Of a stretch of DNA of 64,000 nucleotides, positions 9,432 to 21,498 are shown in pieces (the stretch's first letter is position 1; the number at the start of each line of letters is the position of its first letter). The notes under the pieces were generated by a model. The model saw only the letters and a list, made by a program, of their open reading frames with translations, ran no database searches and was not told where the DNA came from. The position numbers and the translations under genes were made by a program. The stretch comes from Arthrobacter sp. Leaf69 (GTDB lineage Bacteria > Actinomycetota > Actinomycetes > Actinomycetales > Micrococcaceae): positions 1 to 64,000 of the forward strand of contig NZ_LMLR01000014.1 in assembly GCF_001422645.1 (NCBI RefSeq), in the 5' to 3' direction.

Positions 9432-9962
9432 TTAACTGAATGCCGCCTGGCCGTAGCGGTGCCGGATGTGCCGGCGGTCATGCCTGGCCTGCCAGAACTC
9501 GATCTCGCGGGGCCGGACGGCGTACAGCTGCCAGTTGGGATTCGCGCTGCCGTCCGCACCGGGCCGGGCGTGCCAGTCGGACGCTGACGCTTCCGGGGAG
9601 AGCTCAACTACGCTGCCGGCGACGCGGACCTGCCGGCCCTGCTGTTGCCAGAAGAAATTCAGGGCCGCGTGCGGATTCGCCGAGAGTTCCTGGCCCTTCC
9701 GGGAGGCGCGGGACGTGGCGAAGTGCCAGCCGTCGTCGTCGATGCCCTTGAGGATCAGCATCCGGGAGGACGGCCTGCCGTGTTCGTCGGCGGTGGCCAG
9801 GCTGCAGGCGTTGGGCTGCGGCACGCCCGCGTGCAGCGCCTCGTCCAGCCACAGCCGGAAGAGTTCGGCAGGATCCGCGGGGGCCGTGGCCGGGTCGAAG
9901 TCCGGCAGCTCGTCCGGGAAATCGGGCAGGGCGCGCAACATCTGGCGGAAGGATTCGCTCAT
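9432..9962 (-). CDS. Pyridoxamine 5'-phosphate oxidase-family protein
   Basis: FMN-binding split-barrel protein similar to PdxH and PhzG. 176 residues, shorter than E. coli PdxH (218). Family signs are NACSLATADEHGRPSSRMLI, FATSRASRKGQEL (FMN phosphate contacts), and the C-terminal dimerisation region with PREIEFWQARHDRRHIR, where the HDR segment corresponds to the PLP-contacting RLHDR of PdxH. It may make pyridoxal 5'-phosphate from pyridoxine or pyridoxamine phosphate, but the short length leaves room for another substrate. It stands alone on the minus strand, downstream of the arg operon. Confidence 0.82.
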   Translation of the reverse strand: MSESFRQMLRALPDFPDELPDFDPATAPADPAELFRLWLDEALHAGVPQPNACSLATADEHGRPSSRMLILKGIDDDGWHFATSRASRKGQELSANPHAALNFFWQQQGRQVRVAGSVVELSPEASASDWHARPGADGSANPNWQLYAVRPREIEFWQARHDRRHIRHRYGQAAFS

Positions 9963-10022
9963 GCACCCACCTTAAACGCCGCGAGGAGGCCCACCCGACT
10001 GGACCGCCCCGGCAAACGCACG

Positions 10023-10113
10023 ACGCTCCCTCGCCTTTGGCAGCAAATCCGCCGACGCTCCTGCAGTCAGTGCAGGAGCGTCGGCGAAAGCGCGGCCAGA
10101 GGTGAGGGAGCGT
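10023..10113 (-). terminator. Nested double palindrome after argH
   Basis: Two stems lie one inside the other. The outer arms 10023-10041 and 10095-10113 pair over 19 bases with two imperfect positions. The inner arms 10050-10065 and 10071-10086 pair perfectly over 16 bases around a 5-base loop. It begins a few bases after the argH stop and precedes the next gene on the same strand, so it probably ends the arginine operon transcript. It shares the ACGCTCC/GGAGCGT core with the tyrS terminator. Confidence 0.6.
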
Positions 10114-10119
10114 GTAGTG

Positions 10120-12767
<2,648 letters not shown>

Positions 12768-12781
12768 TTGAAATGCTCCTT

Positions 12782-12833
12782 AGTTGTTTGGGAAAAAGGT
12801 GAGTTGTTTGGGGAAATGTCGGGAAAAATCCCG
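12782..12833 (-). repeat. Direct repeat and small hairpin between argR and argG
   Basis: AGTTGTTTGGGAAAA at 12782-12796 recurs with one insertion at 12802-12817, a period of 20 bases, about two helical turns. Beside it lies a 5-base stem with an AAAA tetraloop (12820-12833). It sits immediately upstream of the argG ribosome site. A binding site or local attenuation is possible; nothing resembles a clear ARG box. Confidence 0.4.
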
Positions 12834-12902
12834 GGGTGAAGCGTGTCTACTGAAAGCCTGTCACATCCCGGTGGCAGGCCCAATCTTCGGGCCGGGGGGC
12901 GG

Positions 12903-13436
12903 TCAGCCGGTACCGGCTTCCTCGGCGAGCTGCAGGAAACGCGCCGCCAGGGCCGCGCCGCCCAGCGGGTCGCGGGTGACCAGCAGCACGGTGTCGTCCC
13001 CGGCGATGGTGCCCAGGATGGACGGCATCACCGAGTGGTCGATCGCGAGGGCCAGGAAGTTGGCGGCGCCGGGCGGCGTCCGGAGCACCACGATGTTCGC
13101 GGACGCTTCGGCGGTGACCAGCAGTTCCCCGCAGAGCCGGGCCAGCCGCGCGTCGAGGATTTCCTGGGTGACGCCGCTCTTGGCGGCGCGCTCCCCGCCC
13201 TCCCCCGGCACCGCGTAGACCAGGACGCCGTCCTTGCCGCGGACCCGGACAGCGCCGAGCTCCACGAGGTCCCGGGACAGCGTGGCCTGGGTGACCTGGA
13301 CGCCGTCGTCCGCGAGCAGGGCCGCCAGTTCCGCCTGCGAGCGGACCGACTCGCCGGTGAGGATCGCGGTGATCCGCGCCTGCCGTGCCGTCTTGGTGGC
13401 CGGACTGGCCCCCGGGGAGGCGGGCTGGACGGACAC
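12903..13436 (-). CDS. argR: Arginine repressor
   Basis: Arginine-responsive hexameric repressor; 177 residues. N-terminal winged helix-turn-helix with [20 protein letters not shown] and [14 protein letters not shown], and a C-terminal arginine-binding/oligomerisation domain with the [12 protein letters not shown] stretch (aspartates contact arginine). The GTG start overlaps the argF stop by one base (TAGTG). Being encoded inside the operon it controls, it should be autoregulated; the likely operator is in front of argC. Confidence 0.95.
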   Translation of the reverse strand: MSVQPASPGASPATKTARQARITAILTGESVRSQAELAALLADDGVQVTQATLSRDLVELGAVRVRGKDGVLVYAVPGEGGERAAKSGVTQEILDARLARLCGELLVTAEASANIVVLRTPPGAANFLALAIDHSVMPSILGTIAGDDTVLLVTRDPLGGAALAARFLQLAEEAGTG

Positions 13437-14425
13437 TAGCCGAGCCCTTCCACAACCGCCATCCCGGAGCGGTGCATGAGCCAGGCCATCAGGGCCTTCT
13501 GTGCGTGCAACCGGTTCTCGGCCTCATCCCAGACGATGGACTGCGGGCCGTCGATCACGGCCGCAGCGATCTCGTAGCCGCGGTAGGCCGGCAGGCAGTG
13601 GAGCACGACGGCGTCCGGCGCCGCGAGCTTCATCGCGGCCTCGTCCACGGCGTAGCCGCGGAACAGCTGCAGCCGGGCTTCCTTCTCGTCCTCCTGGCCC
13701 ATGGAGACCCAGGTGTCGGTGGCGACGACGTCGGCCCCCAGCAGCGCCTCGGCAGCGTCCACGGTGACGAGCACCGAGCCGCCGGTCTCCGCCGCGCGGT
13801 CCTCGGCCGCCGCGATGATGGCCGGGGACGGCAGGTAGCCTGCGGGGCCGGCGATGCGGACATGCATGCCCGCGGTGACGCCCGCCAGCAGGTAGGAGTT
13901 GGCCATGTTGTTGGCGGAATCGCCCAGGTAGCTCATGGTGAGGCCCTTGAGCTCGCCCTTGTGCTCCTTGACGGTCAGCAGGTCGGCGAGGAGCTGGCAG
14001 GGGTGGTAGTCATCGCACAGGGCGTTGATGACCGGGACACCCGAGTGAGCGGCCATGGCGACGAGCCCGGAGTGGGCACCGGTGCGCCACACGATGGTGG
14101 ACACCATGCGCTCCAGGACCTTGGCGGTGTCCTCGACGGATTCCTTGTGGCCGATCTGCGCCTCGCCCGGGTTAATGATGAGCGCGTTGCCGCCCATGTC
14201 CGCGACGCCGGCGGCAAAGGAGACACGTGTCCGGGTGGAGGTCTTGTCGAAGATCACGGCGACGGTCTTCCGTCCGCTGCCTTCCGCTGCGAACGGCTGC
14301 ACGCTGTAGGGCGCGGCCTTCATCCGGACGGCGAGGTCCAGGACTTCGGCCTGCTCGGCCGGGGTGAGGTCGGTGTCCTTGAGGAAGTGGCGGGTCTGGC
14401 TCTTCGATATCTCCGGAGCGTTCAC
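13436..14425 (-). CDS. argF: Ornithine carbamoyltransferase
   Basis: Makes citrulline from ornithine and carbamoyl phosphate. 329 residues. Carbamoyl phosphate site [12 protein letters not shown] (the STRTR motif), the HPCQ motif in [12 protein letters not shown], and HCLPAYRG near the C terminus (the HCLP ornithine loop). The GTG start at 14425 overlaps the argD stop (GTGA), so it is translationally coupled. The frame stays open upstream through argD, but those residues are not OTC-like. Confidence 0.97.
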   Translation of the reverse strand: MNAPEISKSQTRHFLKDTDLTPAEQAEVLDLAVRMKAAPYSVQPFAAEGSGRKTVAVIFDKTSTRTRVSFAAGVADMGGNALIINPGEAQIGHKESVEDTAKVLERMVSTIVWRTGAHSGLVAMAAHSGVPVINALCDDYHPCQLLADLLTVKEHKGELKGLTMSYLGDSANNMANSYLLAGVTAGMHVRIAGPAGYLPSPAIIAAAEDRAAETGGSVLVTVDAAEALLGADVVATDTWVSMGQEDEKEARLQLFRGYAVDEAAMKLAAPDAVVLHCLPAYRGYEIAAAVIDGPQSIVWDEAENRLHAQKALMAWLMHRSGMAVVEGLG

Positions 14426-15693
14426 TGGGCGTCCTTTGCGGTCTGGAGGAGGGCTGGCAGCGCCGCGAGGAAGCGGTCGGCCTGTGCGGTGCTGAGGATC
14501 AGCGGCGGCGCGAGCCGGATGGTGTGCGGGCCGGGGCTGTTGACGATAAAGCCGGCGTCCAGACCGGCCGTGACGACGGCCGGGGCGATATCGGCGTCGA
14601 GGTCGAAGCCGATCAGGAGCCCTTCCCCGCGGACCTCGGTGACGCCGTCGATCGCGGCAAGGCCGGAGCGCAGGTGCTCCCCCACTTCCCGGACATGGGT
14701 CAGGACCTGCTGGTTTTCCAGGACGTGCAGGGTGGCCAGGGCCGCGGCGGTCGCCACCGGGTTGCCGCCGAAGGTGGTCCCGTGCTGGCCGGCCGACAGC
14801 AGCGAGGATGTTTCCGGGCCGAAGGTGATGAGCGCGCCGATCGGGAATCCTCCGCCGAGGCCCTTGGCGAGGGTCACGGCGTCGGGCACAATCCCGGCGT
14901 CCCCGCTCGCGAGCCACTTCCCGGTACGGCCGATGCCGGTCTGGACCTCGTCGAGGATCAGCAGGGCGCCGGCGGCGCTGGTGGCCTCCCGCGCGGCCTT
15001 CAAATAGCCGGCCGGCAGGGGGCGGACACCGGCCTCGCCCTGGATCGGTTCGAGGAAGACGGCGGCCGTCGTCTCGTCCACCGCGGCGCGGAGGGCGTCG
15101 ACGTCGCCGAAGGGGATGTGCACGACGCCGGCGGGCAGCGGGGCGAACGGCGCCCGGTAGGCTTCCTTGGCGGTCAGGGCCAGGGCACCCATGGTGCGGC
15201 CGTGGAAGGCGCCTTCGAGCGCGATGATTTTCGTGCGCGGCTGCGCTTCTGAGTCGTGGCTGACGCCAGAATTCCGCCGGGCCAGCTTGAAGGCGGCCTC
15301 GACGGCCTCGGTGCCGGAGTTGGCGAAAAACACCTTGGAACCGGCCGGGGCCTTGCTGATGTCCAGCAGTTTCTCGGCCAGCGCGATCTGGGTGGGGCTC
15401 GTGAAGAAATTGGAGACGTGGCCCAGGGTGGCGAGCTGGCTGGAGATCACCGAGGTCACGAAGGGGTGCGCATGGCCCAGGGCGTTGACCGCGATCCCGC
15501 CGAGCAGGTCAAGGTATTCCTTGCCGTCGGCGTCCCAGACCAGGCAGCCGGCGCCGCGGACCAGGACCCGCTGTGGCGTGCCGAAGACGCCCAGCAGCGA
15601 GGACGAATAGCGGGACAGCCACTGCGCGCCGGTGGCGTGGCCGCCGGTTTCGACTATTTCTTTCAGCTCGGGTGCGGTTTCGATCTGGTTCAT
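14422..15693 (-). CDS. argD: Acetylornithine aminotransferase
   Basis: PLP-dependent class III aminotransferase converting N-acetylglutamate semialdehyde to N-acetylornithine. 423 residues. [18 protein letters not shown] (cofactor phosphate contacts), [14 protein letters not shown] (PLP aspartate), and [14 protein letters not shown] (Schiff-base lysine). The ATG at 15693 overlaps the argB stop, so it is coupled. It may also serve as succinyldiaminopimelate aminotransferase, as in other bacteria (inference). Confidence 0.97.
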   Translation of the reverse strand: MNQIETAPELKEIVETGGHATGAQWLSRYSSSLLGVFGTPQRVLVRGAGCLVWDADGKEYLDLLGGIAVNALGHAHPFVTSVISSQLATLGHVSNFFTSPTQIALAEKLLDISKAPAGSKVFFANSGTEAVEAAFKLARRNSGVSHDSEAQPRTKIIALEGAFHGRTMGALALTAKEAYRAPFAPLPAGVVHIPFGDVDALRAAVDETTAAVFLEPIQGEAGVRPLPAGYLKAAREATSAAGALLILDEVQTGIGRTGKWLASGDAGIVPDAVTLAKGLGGGFPIGALITFGPETSSLLSAGQHGTTFGGNPVATAAALATLHVLENQQVLTHVREVGEHLRSGLAAIDGVTEVRGEGLLIGFDLDADIAPAVVTAGLDAGFIVNSPGPHTIRLAPPLILSTAQADRFLAALPALLQTAKDAQ

Positions 15694-16646
15694 TTGTTGT
15701 CCTCGTCCGGGACGACCTGCGTGCCGATGCCCGCCGTCGTGAAGGTTTCCAGCAGCATCGAGTGCGGCAGCCTGCCGTCCACGATGTGCGCGCGTTCGAC
15801 GCCGCCGTCGACGGCTTTGAGGCAGGCTTCCATCTTGGGGATCATCCCCGACTCCAGGCGCGGCAGCAGTTCGCGCAGTTCCGAGGCCGTGAGCGAGGAA
15901 ATCAGCGAGGAACGGTCCGGCCAGTTGGCGTAGAGGCCCTCGACGTCGGTGAGGATCACGAGTTTGGAGGCTCCGAGGGCTTCGGCGAGGGCGGCGGCGG
16001 CGGTGTCCGCGTTGACGTTCAGAACCTGGCCGGTGGTCTGCGCCTGTTTGGTCGCGGCGTCCAGGCTGCCGTCGTCGAAGATTTCGGGGGCCACGGTGGA
16101 GATCACCGGGATCCGGCCGGCCGCGATGATGTCCAGGATGCCCTCCGGGTTGACGCCGATGACCTCGCCCACCAGGCCCAGGTCCACCTCTTCGCCGTCC
16201 ACCACCGTGCCGGTGCGGACCGCGCGGAGCAAGCCGCCGTCCTCACCGGACATCCCGACGGCGTAGGGGCCGTGGGAGTTGATCAGGCCCACCAGCTCGC
16301 GGCCCACCTGGCCGGTGAGGACCATCCGGACCACGTCCATGGCCTCCGGCGTGGTGACCCGCAGCCCGCCCTTGAACTCGGATTCGATGCCGAGCCGGCT
16401 GAGCATGGCGTTGATCTGCGGACCCCCGCCGTGCACCACAACGGGGTGGATCCCGACGTGGTGCAGGAAAACGACGTCCTCGGCGAACGCGCGGCGGAGT
16501 TCGTCGTTGACCATGGCGTTGCCGCCGTACTTGATCACCATCGTGGTGCCGGCGAAGCGCTGGATCCAGGGCAGGGCCTCGATCAGGGTGCCCGCCTTGC
16601 CCTGGGCGTCCGCCATGGAGGTGGTCTCGCGGGTCTGGGTGTTCAT
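15690..16646 (-). CDS. argB: Acetylglutamate kinase
   Basis: Phosphorylates N-acetylglutamate; in the cyclic pathway it is the usual point of arginine feedback. 318 residues, amino acid kinase fold: [10 protein letters not shown] (ATP-site lysine), [11 protein letters not shown] (acetylglutamate and phosphate loop), and [16 protein letters not shown]. The N-terminal helix before the core is typical of arginine-sensitive hexameric enzymes. ATG at 16646 with GGAGGGA upstream, 24 bases after argJ. Confidence 0.97.
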   Translation of the reverse strand: MNTQTRETTSMADAQGKAGTLIEALPWIQRFAGTTMVIKYGGNAMVNDELRRAFAEDVVFLHHVGIHPVVVHGGGPQINAMLSRLGIESEFKGGLRVTTPEAMDVVRMVLTGQVGRELVGLINSHGPYAVGMSGEDGGLLRAVRTGTVVDGEEVDLGLVGEVIGVNPEGILDIIAAGRIPVISTVAPEIFDDGSLDAATKQAQTTGQVLNVNADTAAAALAEALGASKLVILTDVEGLYANWPDRSSLISSLTASELRELLPRLESGMIPKMEACLKAVDGGVERAHIVDGRLPHSMLLETFTTAGIGTQVVPDEDNK

Positions 16647-16670
16647 AGTGTTCGTCCCTCCGGGAACTGC

Positions 16671-17837
16671 CTAGCTGGAGTAGGCGCTGTTTTCGTGGAC
16701 GTAGTCGTGGGTGAGGTCGTTGGTCCAGATGGTGGCTTCCGCCCCGCCGGCCTGGAGGTCGATCTCGACCAGGACCTCGCGGGGTTCCAGGTCCACGAGG
16801 CCACGGTCATCGCCGATGCTGCCGTTGCGGCAGATCTGCACGCCATTCATGGACACGTTGAGCTGGTCGGGCTCGAAGGCGGAGTCGGTGGTGCCGACGG
16901 CGGAGAGTACGCGGCCCCAGTTGGGGTCCTTGCCGAAGATTGCTGCTTTGAAGAGGTTGGACCGCGCGACGGCGCGGCTGACCACCTCGGCGTCCCGCTC
17001 GCTGGCGGCGTTGAAGGTGCGGATCGCGATGTCGTGGCTGGCGCCCTCGGCGTCGCCGATCAGCTTGCGCGCCAGTTCGGCGCAGACCTGGGTCAGGGCC
17101 GTGCCGAATTCGACGGCGGACGGCACGGCACCCGAGGCGCCGGAGGCGAGCAGCACCACGGTGTCGTTGGTGGACATGCAGCCGTCCGAGTCGGCCCGGT
17201 CGAAGGTGACCCGGGTGGCGTCGCGGAGCACGACGTCGAGCATTTCCGGCTGGACGTCCGCATCGGTGGTGAGGACCACCAGCATCGTGGCGAGGCCCGG
17301 GGCGAGCATGCCGGCGCCCTTGGCCATGCCGCCGATGGTGAATTCCTTGCCCTCCGCATCGGTCCCGGTGAAGACCGCCTGCTTCGAGACGGAGTCCGTG
17401 GTCATGATCGCGGTGGCGGCGTCGGATCCGCCGTCGGTGGTGAGGGCCGCAGTGGCGGCGCTGATCCCGGAAAGGATTTTGTCCATCGGAAGCTGCTCGC
17501 CGATCAGTCCGGTGGAGCAGACAAAGACGTCGGTGGCGGAGACGCCCAGCGCCTCGGCGGTTTTCTCGGCAGTGGTGTGCGTGTTCTGGAACCCCTGCGG
17601 GCCTGTGCAGGCGTTGGCTCCGCCGGAGTTGAGGATCACGGCGTCGACGCGGCCGTCCTTGACCACCTCGCGGGACCAGTGCACAGGCGCTGCGGCCACC
17701 CGGTTGGAGGTGAACACTGCCGCGGCGGCTTTGGCGGGGCCGTCGTTGACCACGAGGGCGAGGTCGGGGTTGCCGGAGGCCTTCAGGCCGGCTGTGACGC
17801 CGGCGGCGCGGAATCCCTGGGGGGCGGTGATGCTCAC
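16671..17837 (-). CDS. argJ: Glutamate N-acetyltransferase / amino-acid acetyltransferase (ornithine acetyltransferase)
   Basis: Transfers acetyl from N-acetylornithine to glutamate, making the arginine pathway cyclic; some forms also use acetyl-CoA. 388 residues. The autocleavage site is in [16 protein letters not shown], with the ATM threonine as the new N-terminal nucleophile of the beta chain, so the product is two chains. [12 protein letters not shown] and the C-terminal [15 protein letters not shown] ending are typical. GTG start at 17837 overlaps the argC stop (GTGA). An open frame continues upstream but lies within argC. Confidence 0.97.
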   Translation of the reverse strand: MSITAPQGFRAAGVTAGLKASGNPDLALVVNDGPAKAAAAVFTSNRVAAAPVHWSREVVKDGRVDAVILNSGGANACTGPQGFQNTHTTAEKTAEALGVSATDVFVCSTGLIGEQLPMDKILSGISAATAALTTDGGSDAATAIMTTDSVSKQAVFTGTDAEGKEFTIGGMAKGAGMLAPGLATMLVVLTTDADVQPEMLDVVLRDATRVTFDRADSDGCMSTNDTVVLLASGASGAVPSAVEFGTALTQVCAELARKLIGDAEGASHDIAIRTFNAASERDAEVVSRAVARSNLFKAAIFGKDPNWGRVLSAVGTTDSAFEPDQLNVSMNGVQICRNGSIGDDRGLVDLEPREVLVEIDLQAGGAEATIWTNDLTHDYVHENSAYSS

Positions 17838-18865
17838 GGTGCGACTCCCTGCAGTTCGAGGCCGGCGGTTTCCGCCAGGCCGAGGGCGATGTTCATGGAC
17901 TGCACGGCCCCGCCGGCGGTCCCCTTGGTCAGGTTGTCGATGGCACACGTGACGATGACGCGGCCGGTGTGGCTGTCGAGCGCCAGCTGCATCACGGCGT
18001 GGTTGGAACCCTGCACGGACTTGGTGGAGGGCCAGCGGCCTTCCGGCAGCAGATGCACGAACGGCTCGTCGTCGTAGGCTTCGCTCCAGGCGTGGCGCAG
18101 CTCCTCCGCGGTCACGCCGGGCCGCACCTTGGCGGTGGCGGTGGTGAGGATGCCCCGGCTCATGGGGGCGAGCGTGGGGGTGAAGGAAACGGTGACCGGG
18201 GCGTTCAGGACCTTGGACAGTCCTTGTTCGATTTCCGGTGTGTGCCGGTGCCCGCCGCCCACGCCGTAGGGACTCATGGAGCCCATGACCTCGGCACCGA
18301 TCAGGTTGACCTTGGCGGCTTTGCCCGCCCCGGACGTGCCGGAGGCGGAAACGATGACGACGTCGTCCGCCTGCAGCAGGTGGTTGCTGAAGCCCGGGGT
18401 GAGGGCGAGCAGGGCCGACGTCGGGTAGCAGCCGGGGACGGCGATCCGCCTGGCGCCGCGGAGGGCCTCGCGCTGGCCGGGAAGCTCCGGCAGGCCGTAC
18501 GGCCAGGTGCCGGCGTGCGGCGAGCCGTAGAACTTCTCCCAGGAGGCCGCGTCCTCCAGCCGGTGGTCGGCGCCGGCGTCGATCACTACGGTGCCGGCCG
18601 GCAGCTGCGCCGCGATGTCGGCGGAAGCGCCGTGCGGAAGGGCCAGGAACACGACGTCGTGTCCGGCCAGGTTCTCCACGGTGGTGTCTTCGAGGATGCG
18701 GCTGGCCAGACCGTGGAGATGGGGCTGCAATTCCCCTAGTCTGGAACCGGCGTTGCTGTGCGCCGTGATGGCGCCGATGGTGACGTCGGGGTGGCCGGCG
18801 AGGAGCCGCAGCACCTCGCCGCCGGCATAACCGCTTGCGCCGGACACGGCAACAGAAATAGTCAT
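17834..18865 (-). CDS. argC: N-acetyl-gamma-glutamyl-phosphate reductase
   Basis: NADPH-dependent reduction of N-acetylglutamyl phosphate to the semialdehyde. 343 residues. Rossmann start [16 protein letters not shown], catalytic cysteine in [14 protein letters not shown], and [12 protein letters not shown] with the conserved histidine. First gene of the operon. The ATG at 18865 is preferred over the GTG at 18871: a TATAGT -10 box (18873-18878) ends 7 bases before it and no ribosome site is present, so the transcript is probably leaderless. Confidence 0.96.
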   Translation of the reverse strand: MTISVAVSGASGYAGGEVLRLLAGHPDVTIGAITAHSNAGSRLGELQPHLHGLASRILEDTTVENLAGHDVVFLALPHGASADIAAQLPAGTVVIDAGADHRLEDAASWEKFYGSPHAGTWPYGLPELPGQREALRGARRIAVPGCYPTSALLALTPGFSNHLLQADDVVIVSASGTSGAGKAAKVNLIGAEVMGSMSPYGVGGGHRHTPEIEQGLSKVLNAPVTVSFTPTLAPMSRGILTTATAKVRPGVTAEELRHAWSEAYDDEPFVHLLPEGRWPSTKSVQGSNHAVMQLALDSHTGRVIVTCAIDNLTKGTAGGAVQSMNIALGLAETAGLELQGVAP

Positions 18866-18868
18866 AGC

Positions 18869-18918
18869 CACGACTATACAGCAAGAGTATGCATAGATGC
18901 CGATATTTATGCATCAAC
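18869..18918 (-). promoter_or_regulatory. argC promoter with putative ARG box
   Basis: On the minus strand, TGCATAAATA and TATGCATA lie close together in 18887-18915. TGCATA-type half sites resemble those described for ArgR operators in actinobacteria. The -10 TATAGT is at 18873-18878; the operator covers the -35 region, so bound ArgR would block initiation. That this is the ArgR site is inference from position and half-site similarity. Confidence 0.55.
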
Positions 18919-19072
18919 TCCCGCGTGCCCCGGCCCTGCTGCCGCCGCCGTTCCGCGGGAATCCGGAGGGCCGTGGAATGCCGGGGCGTATGCTTGGAGA
19001 AGGGTGATCCAGACCGTGCAGTCCGAGTGTCGGATGCAGCGTTGCCCGTAACAGTCTCGAGGCACGCGTTAC

Positions 19073-20164
19073 ATGACCCTCACCACCGCAACGCCGGAGC
19101 GACCGAAATCGCGGATCCGGCAGCCCAACGCCGTCGTCCTGAGCTACTCGGAACTCCTGAAAACCGTCAAGGCCGCGGGCCTGCTCGAACGCCGCGTGGG
19201 CTTCTACATCACGGTGTTTTCGGTTCTTGTACTCCTGATGACGGCCACCTGGTTCGGCTTCGCGCTGATCGGCGACAGCTGGTTCCAGCTGCTCATCGCC
19301 GCCGCCATCGGCATCCTCTGCACCCAGCTGAGCTTCCTGGCCCACGAGGCCGGGCACCGGCAGATCTTCGCCTCCCGCCGCGCCAACGACTGGGCAGCAC
19401 GGCTGCTCGCCACCTCGGTGGCAGGAATCAGCTACTCCTGGTGGGAGCAGAAGCACGGCGCGCACCACAACCACCCCAACGTCATCTCCAAGGACCCCGA
19501 TATCGCCACCGGCGCCATCGCGTTCCACCCCGAAGGCGCCGCCACCCGGCAGGGACGGTTCTCCTTCCTCACCCGCAAGCAGGGCTGGTTCTTCTTCCCG
19601 CTGCTGTTCCTGGTGGGCCTTGGCCTGCAGATCGATTCGATCAAGTTCATTTTCCAGCGCGCCAAGGTGACGCACCGCTGGGTTGAAATCCCGATCCTCC
19701 TGGTCCGGCTCAGCCTCCTGCCGGTGCTCGCGTTCACCTTCCTGCCGTGGGGTATGGCTCTCGCGTTCATCGCGGTCCAGCTCGCGGTCTTCGGGTTTTA
19801 CATGGGCGCTTCCTTTGCCCCGAACCACAAGGGCATGCCGGTCCTGCCGGCCGACAGCCGGGTGGACTTCTTCAGCCGCCAGGTCCTGACGTCCCGGAAC
19901 ATCTCCGGCGGCTTCTTCATGGACATCCTGCTCGGCGGCCTCAACCGCCAGGCCGAGCACCACCTCTTCCCGGACATGGCCCGCCCGCAGCTCGACAAGG
20001 CCGCCGTGATCGTCCGTGAGTTCTGCGCGAAGCACCAGGTTCCGTACACGGAGACCACGCTGCTGCAGTCCTACGGCATCATCGTGCGGTACCTCAACGA
20101 CGTCGGCCTGTCCGCCGGACGCCACTTCGAGTGCCCGATGGCCACCGTCACCCGCCGCTACTAG
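19073..20164 (+). CDS. Membrane fatty acid desaturase
   Basis: Di-iron acyl desaturase introducing a double bond into membrane lipids. 363 residues. The three histidine boxes are HEAGH (91-95), HGAHHNH (128-134) and QAEHH (293-297); two hydrophobic hairpins (about 45-90 and 195-245) would span the membrane. The third box with QAEHH rather than HNxHH is like front-end/linoleoyl-type desaturases, though regioselectivity cannot be read from sequence. ATG at 19073 with GAGG upstream. Monocistronic, ending at a strong terminator; cold or fluidity response is a reasonable guess. Confidence 0.9.
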   Translation: MTLTTATPERPKSRIRQPNAVVLSYSELLKTVKAAGLLERRVGFYITVFSVLVLLMTATWFGFALIGDSWFQLLIAAAIGILCTQLSFLAHEAGHRQIFASRRANDWAARLLATSVAGISYSWWEQKHGAHHNHPNVISKDPDIATGAIAFHPEGAATRQGRFSFLTRKQGWFFFPLLFLVGLGLQIDSIKFIFQRAKVTHRWVEIPILLVRLSLLPVLAFTFLPWGMALAFIAVQLAVFGFYMGASFAPNHKGMPVLPADSRVDFFSRQVLTSRNISGGFFMDILLGGLNRQAEHHLFPDMARPQLDKAAVIVREFCAKHQVPYTETTLLQSYGIIVRYLNDVGLSAGRHFECPMATVTRRY

Positions 20165-20227
20165 GCGGCAGCGCGGCGCGGCAGGCGCGGAGACGGCCTG
20201 CCAGGGGCACGGATTTACAGTTTGACC

Positions 20228-20260
20228 CGAAGTGACGGCCGGATACCGGCCGTCACTTCG
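20228..20260 (+). terminator. Desaturase terminator
   Basis: A perfect 15-base stem with loop ATA (CGAAGTGACGGCCGG at 20228-20242 and its complement at 20246-20260). It is strong but followed only by a weakly T-rich run (TCGTTGG). Confidence 0.65.
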
Positions 20261-20373
20261 TCGTTGGCGCCGGTGTCCCTAGGATGGGTGCAGGAGCGGG
20301 TCCAGGACATTCAACCCGCAATTCAGCCCCGAAGATTCGCCCAGGAAATTCCGTCCAGGCAAGGAGTCATATG

Positions 20374-21336
20374 ATGCATGCAATCGTCGCCCGCGAGGCC
20401 GGGGGCCCGGAGGTCCTCACACTGGCCCAAGTCGAGCGCCCGGTTCCGGGTCCCGGCCAGCTGCTGGTCAAGGTCGCCGCCGTCGGCGTGAACTTCATCG
20501 ACACCTACAAGCGCAGCGGCAGCTACAAGGTTCCATACCCTTTCACCCCCGGTTCCGAGGCGTCGGGCACCGTGGAGGAACTCGGCCACGGCGTGACGGG
20601 GTTCTCCGCCGGCGACCGTGTGGCCACGGCCGAGGGCGTCAACTGCTATGCCGGCTACGCCCTGATCGACGAGGACAAAGCGCTGCCGGTCCCCCACGGC
20701 GTGGACGACTTCACGGCCGCTGCCCTGCCGCTGCAGGGCATCACCGCGCACTACCTGATCAATTCCTCCTTCAAGGTGGAGCCGGACCACACCGTCCTGC
20801 TGCACGCCGGAGCCGGCGGCGTCGGGTTGCTGCTGATCCAGCTGCTCAAAGCCAGGGGCGCGCGCGTGATCACCACCGTCTCCACCGATGACAAGGAGCA
20901 GTTGGCCCGCGACGCCGGCGCCGACCACGTGCTGCGCTACGACGGCTTCGCGGCCAAGGTCCGCGAGCTGACGGACGGGACCGGCGCGGATGTGGTGTAC
21001 GACGGCGTCGGTAGGGACACGTTCGACGGGTCCCTTGCTGCCCTGCGCATCCGCGGCACCCTGGTGCTCTTCGGTGCCGCCTCCGGCCCAGTACCGCCCT
21101 TCGACCCGCAGCGGCTCAACTCCGGCGGCTCGCTGTACCTGACCCGGCCCACGATCGGCCACTTCCTGCGCGACGCCCACGAACGCCGCTGGCGCTCCGA
21201 CGAGCTCTTCGCGGCGGTCGCCGATGGCAGCCTCAAGGTGCGGGTTGGCGCCCGCTACGATCTGGCCGAGGCAGCCCGGGCCCACGATGACCTGGAGCAG
21301 CGGCGCACCACCGGCAAAGTCATCCTCGTTCCGTAG
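20374..21336 (+). CDS. Quinone oxidoreductase, zeta-crystallin type
   Basis: NADPH:quinone reductase of the zinc-independent MDR family. About 320 residues. GroES-like N-terminal domain (VKVAAVGVNFIDTYKRSG; PGSEASGTVEELG) and a Rossmann domain with LLHAGAGGVGLLLIQLLK and DKEQLARDAGADHVL. AAGGAG at 20361-20366 serves either ATG 20371 or ATG 20374; the second has better spacing. Possible role in quinone detoxification or redox balance. Ends in an inverted repeat. Confidence 0.9.
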   Translation: MHAIVAREAGGPEVLTLAQVERPVPGPGQLLVKVAAVGVNFIDTYKRSGSYKVPYPFTPGSEASGTVEELGHGVTGFSAGDRVATAEGVNCYAGYALIDEDKALPVPHGVDDFTAAALPLQGITAHYLINSSFKVEPDHTVLLHAGAGGVGLLLIQLLKARGARVITTVSTDDKEQLARDAGADHVLRYDGFAAKVRELTDGTGADVVYDGVGRDTFDGSLAALRIRGTLVLFGAASGPVPPFDPQRLNSGGSLYLTRPTIGHFLRDAHERRWRSDELFAAVADGSLKVRVGARYDLAEAARAHDDLEQRRTTGKVILVP

Positions 21337-21352
21337 CCTTCGGTAAGGACTG

Positions 21353-21397
21353 GTTCCGGGGGCCCGGTTGCGGGAGTCGGGACCAGGCCCCCGGAAC
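21353..21397 (+). terminator. Inverted repeat after the quinone oxidoreductase
   Basis: 12-base stem GTTCCGGGGGCC at 21353-21364 with its complement at 21386-21397; 21-base loop. Probable terminator separating this gene from the NRPS gene. Confidence 0.5.
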
Positions 21398-21498
21398 AGA
21401 TCAGGGAATCAGCGTGCCAATGCCCCGGCGGTGGCGGAGTATTAACATAAAGCGAACCCGGACACCTTCCGTTCACCTAGGCCGGAGACGATCCCCCA

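Noticed and set aside
15573..18077. Long plus-strand open frame of 834 codons over argB and argJ
   Set aside because: Shadow of well-supported genes on the other strand; no motifs and no ribosome site.
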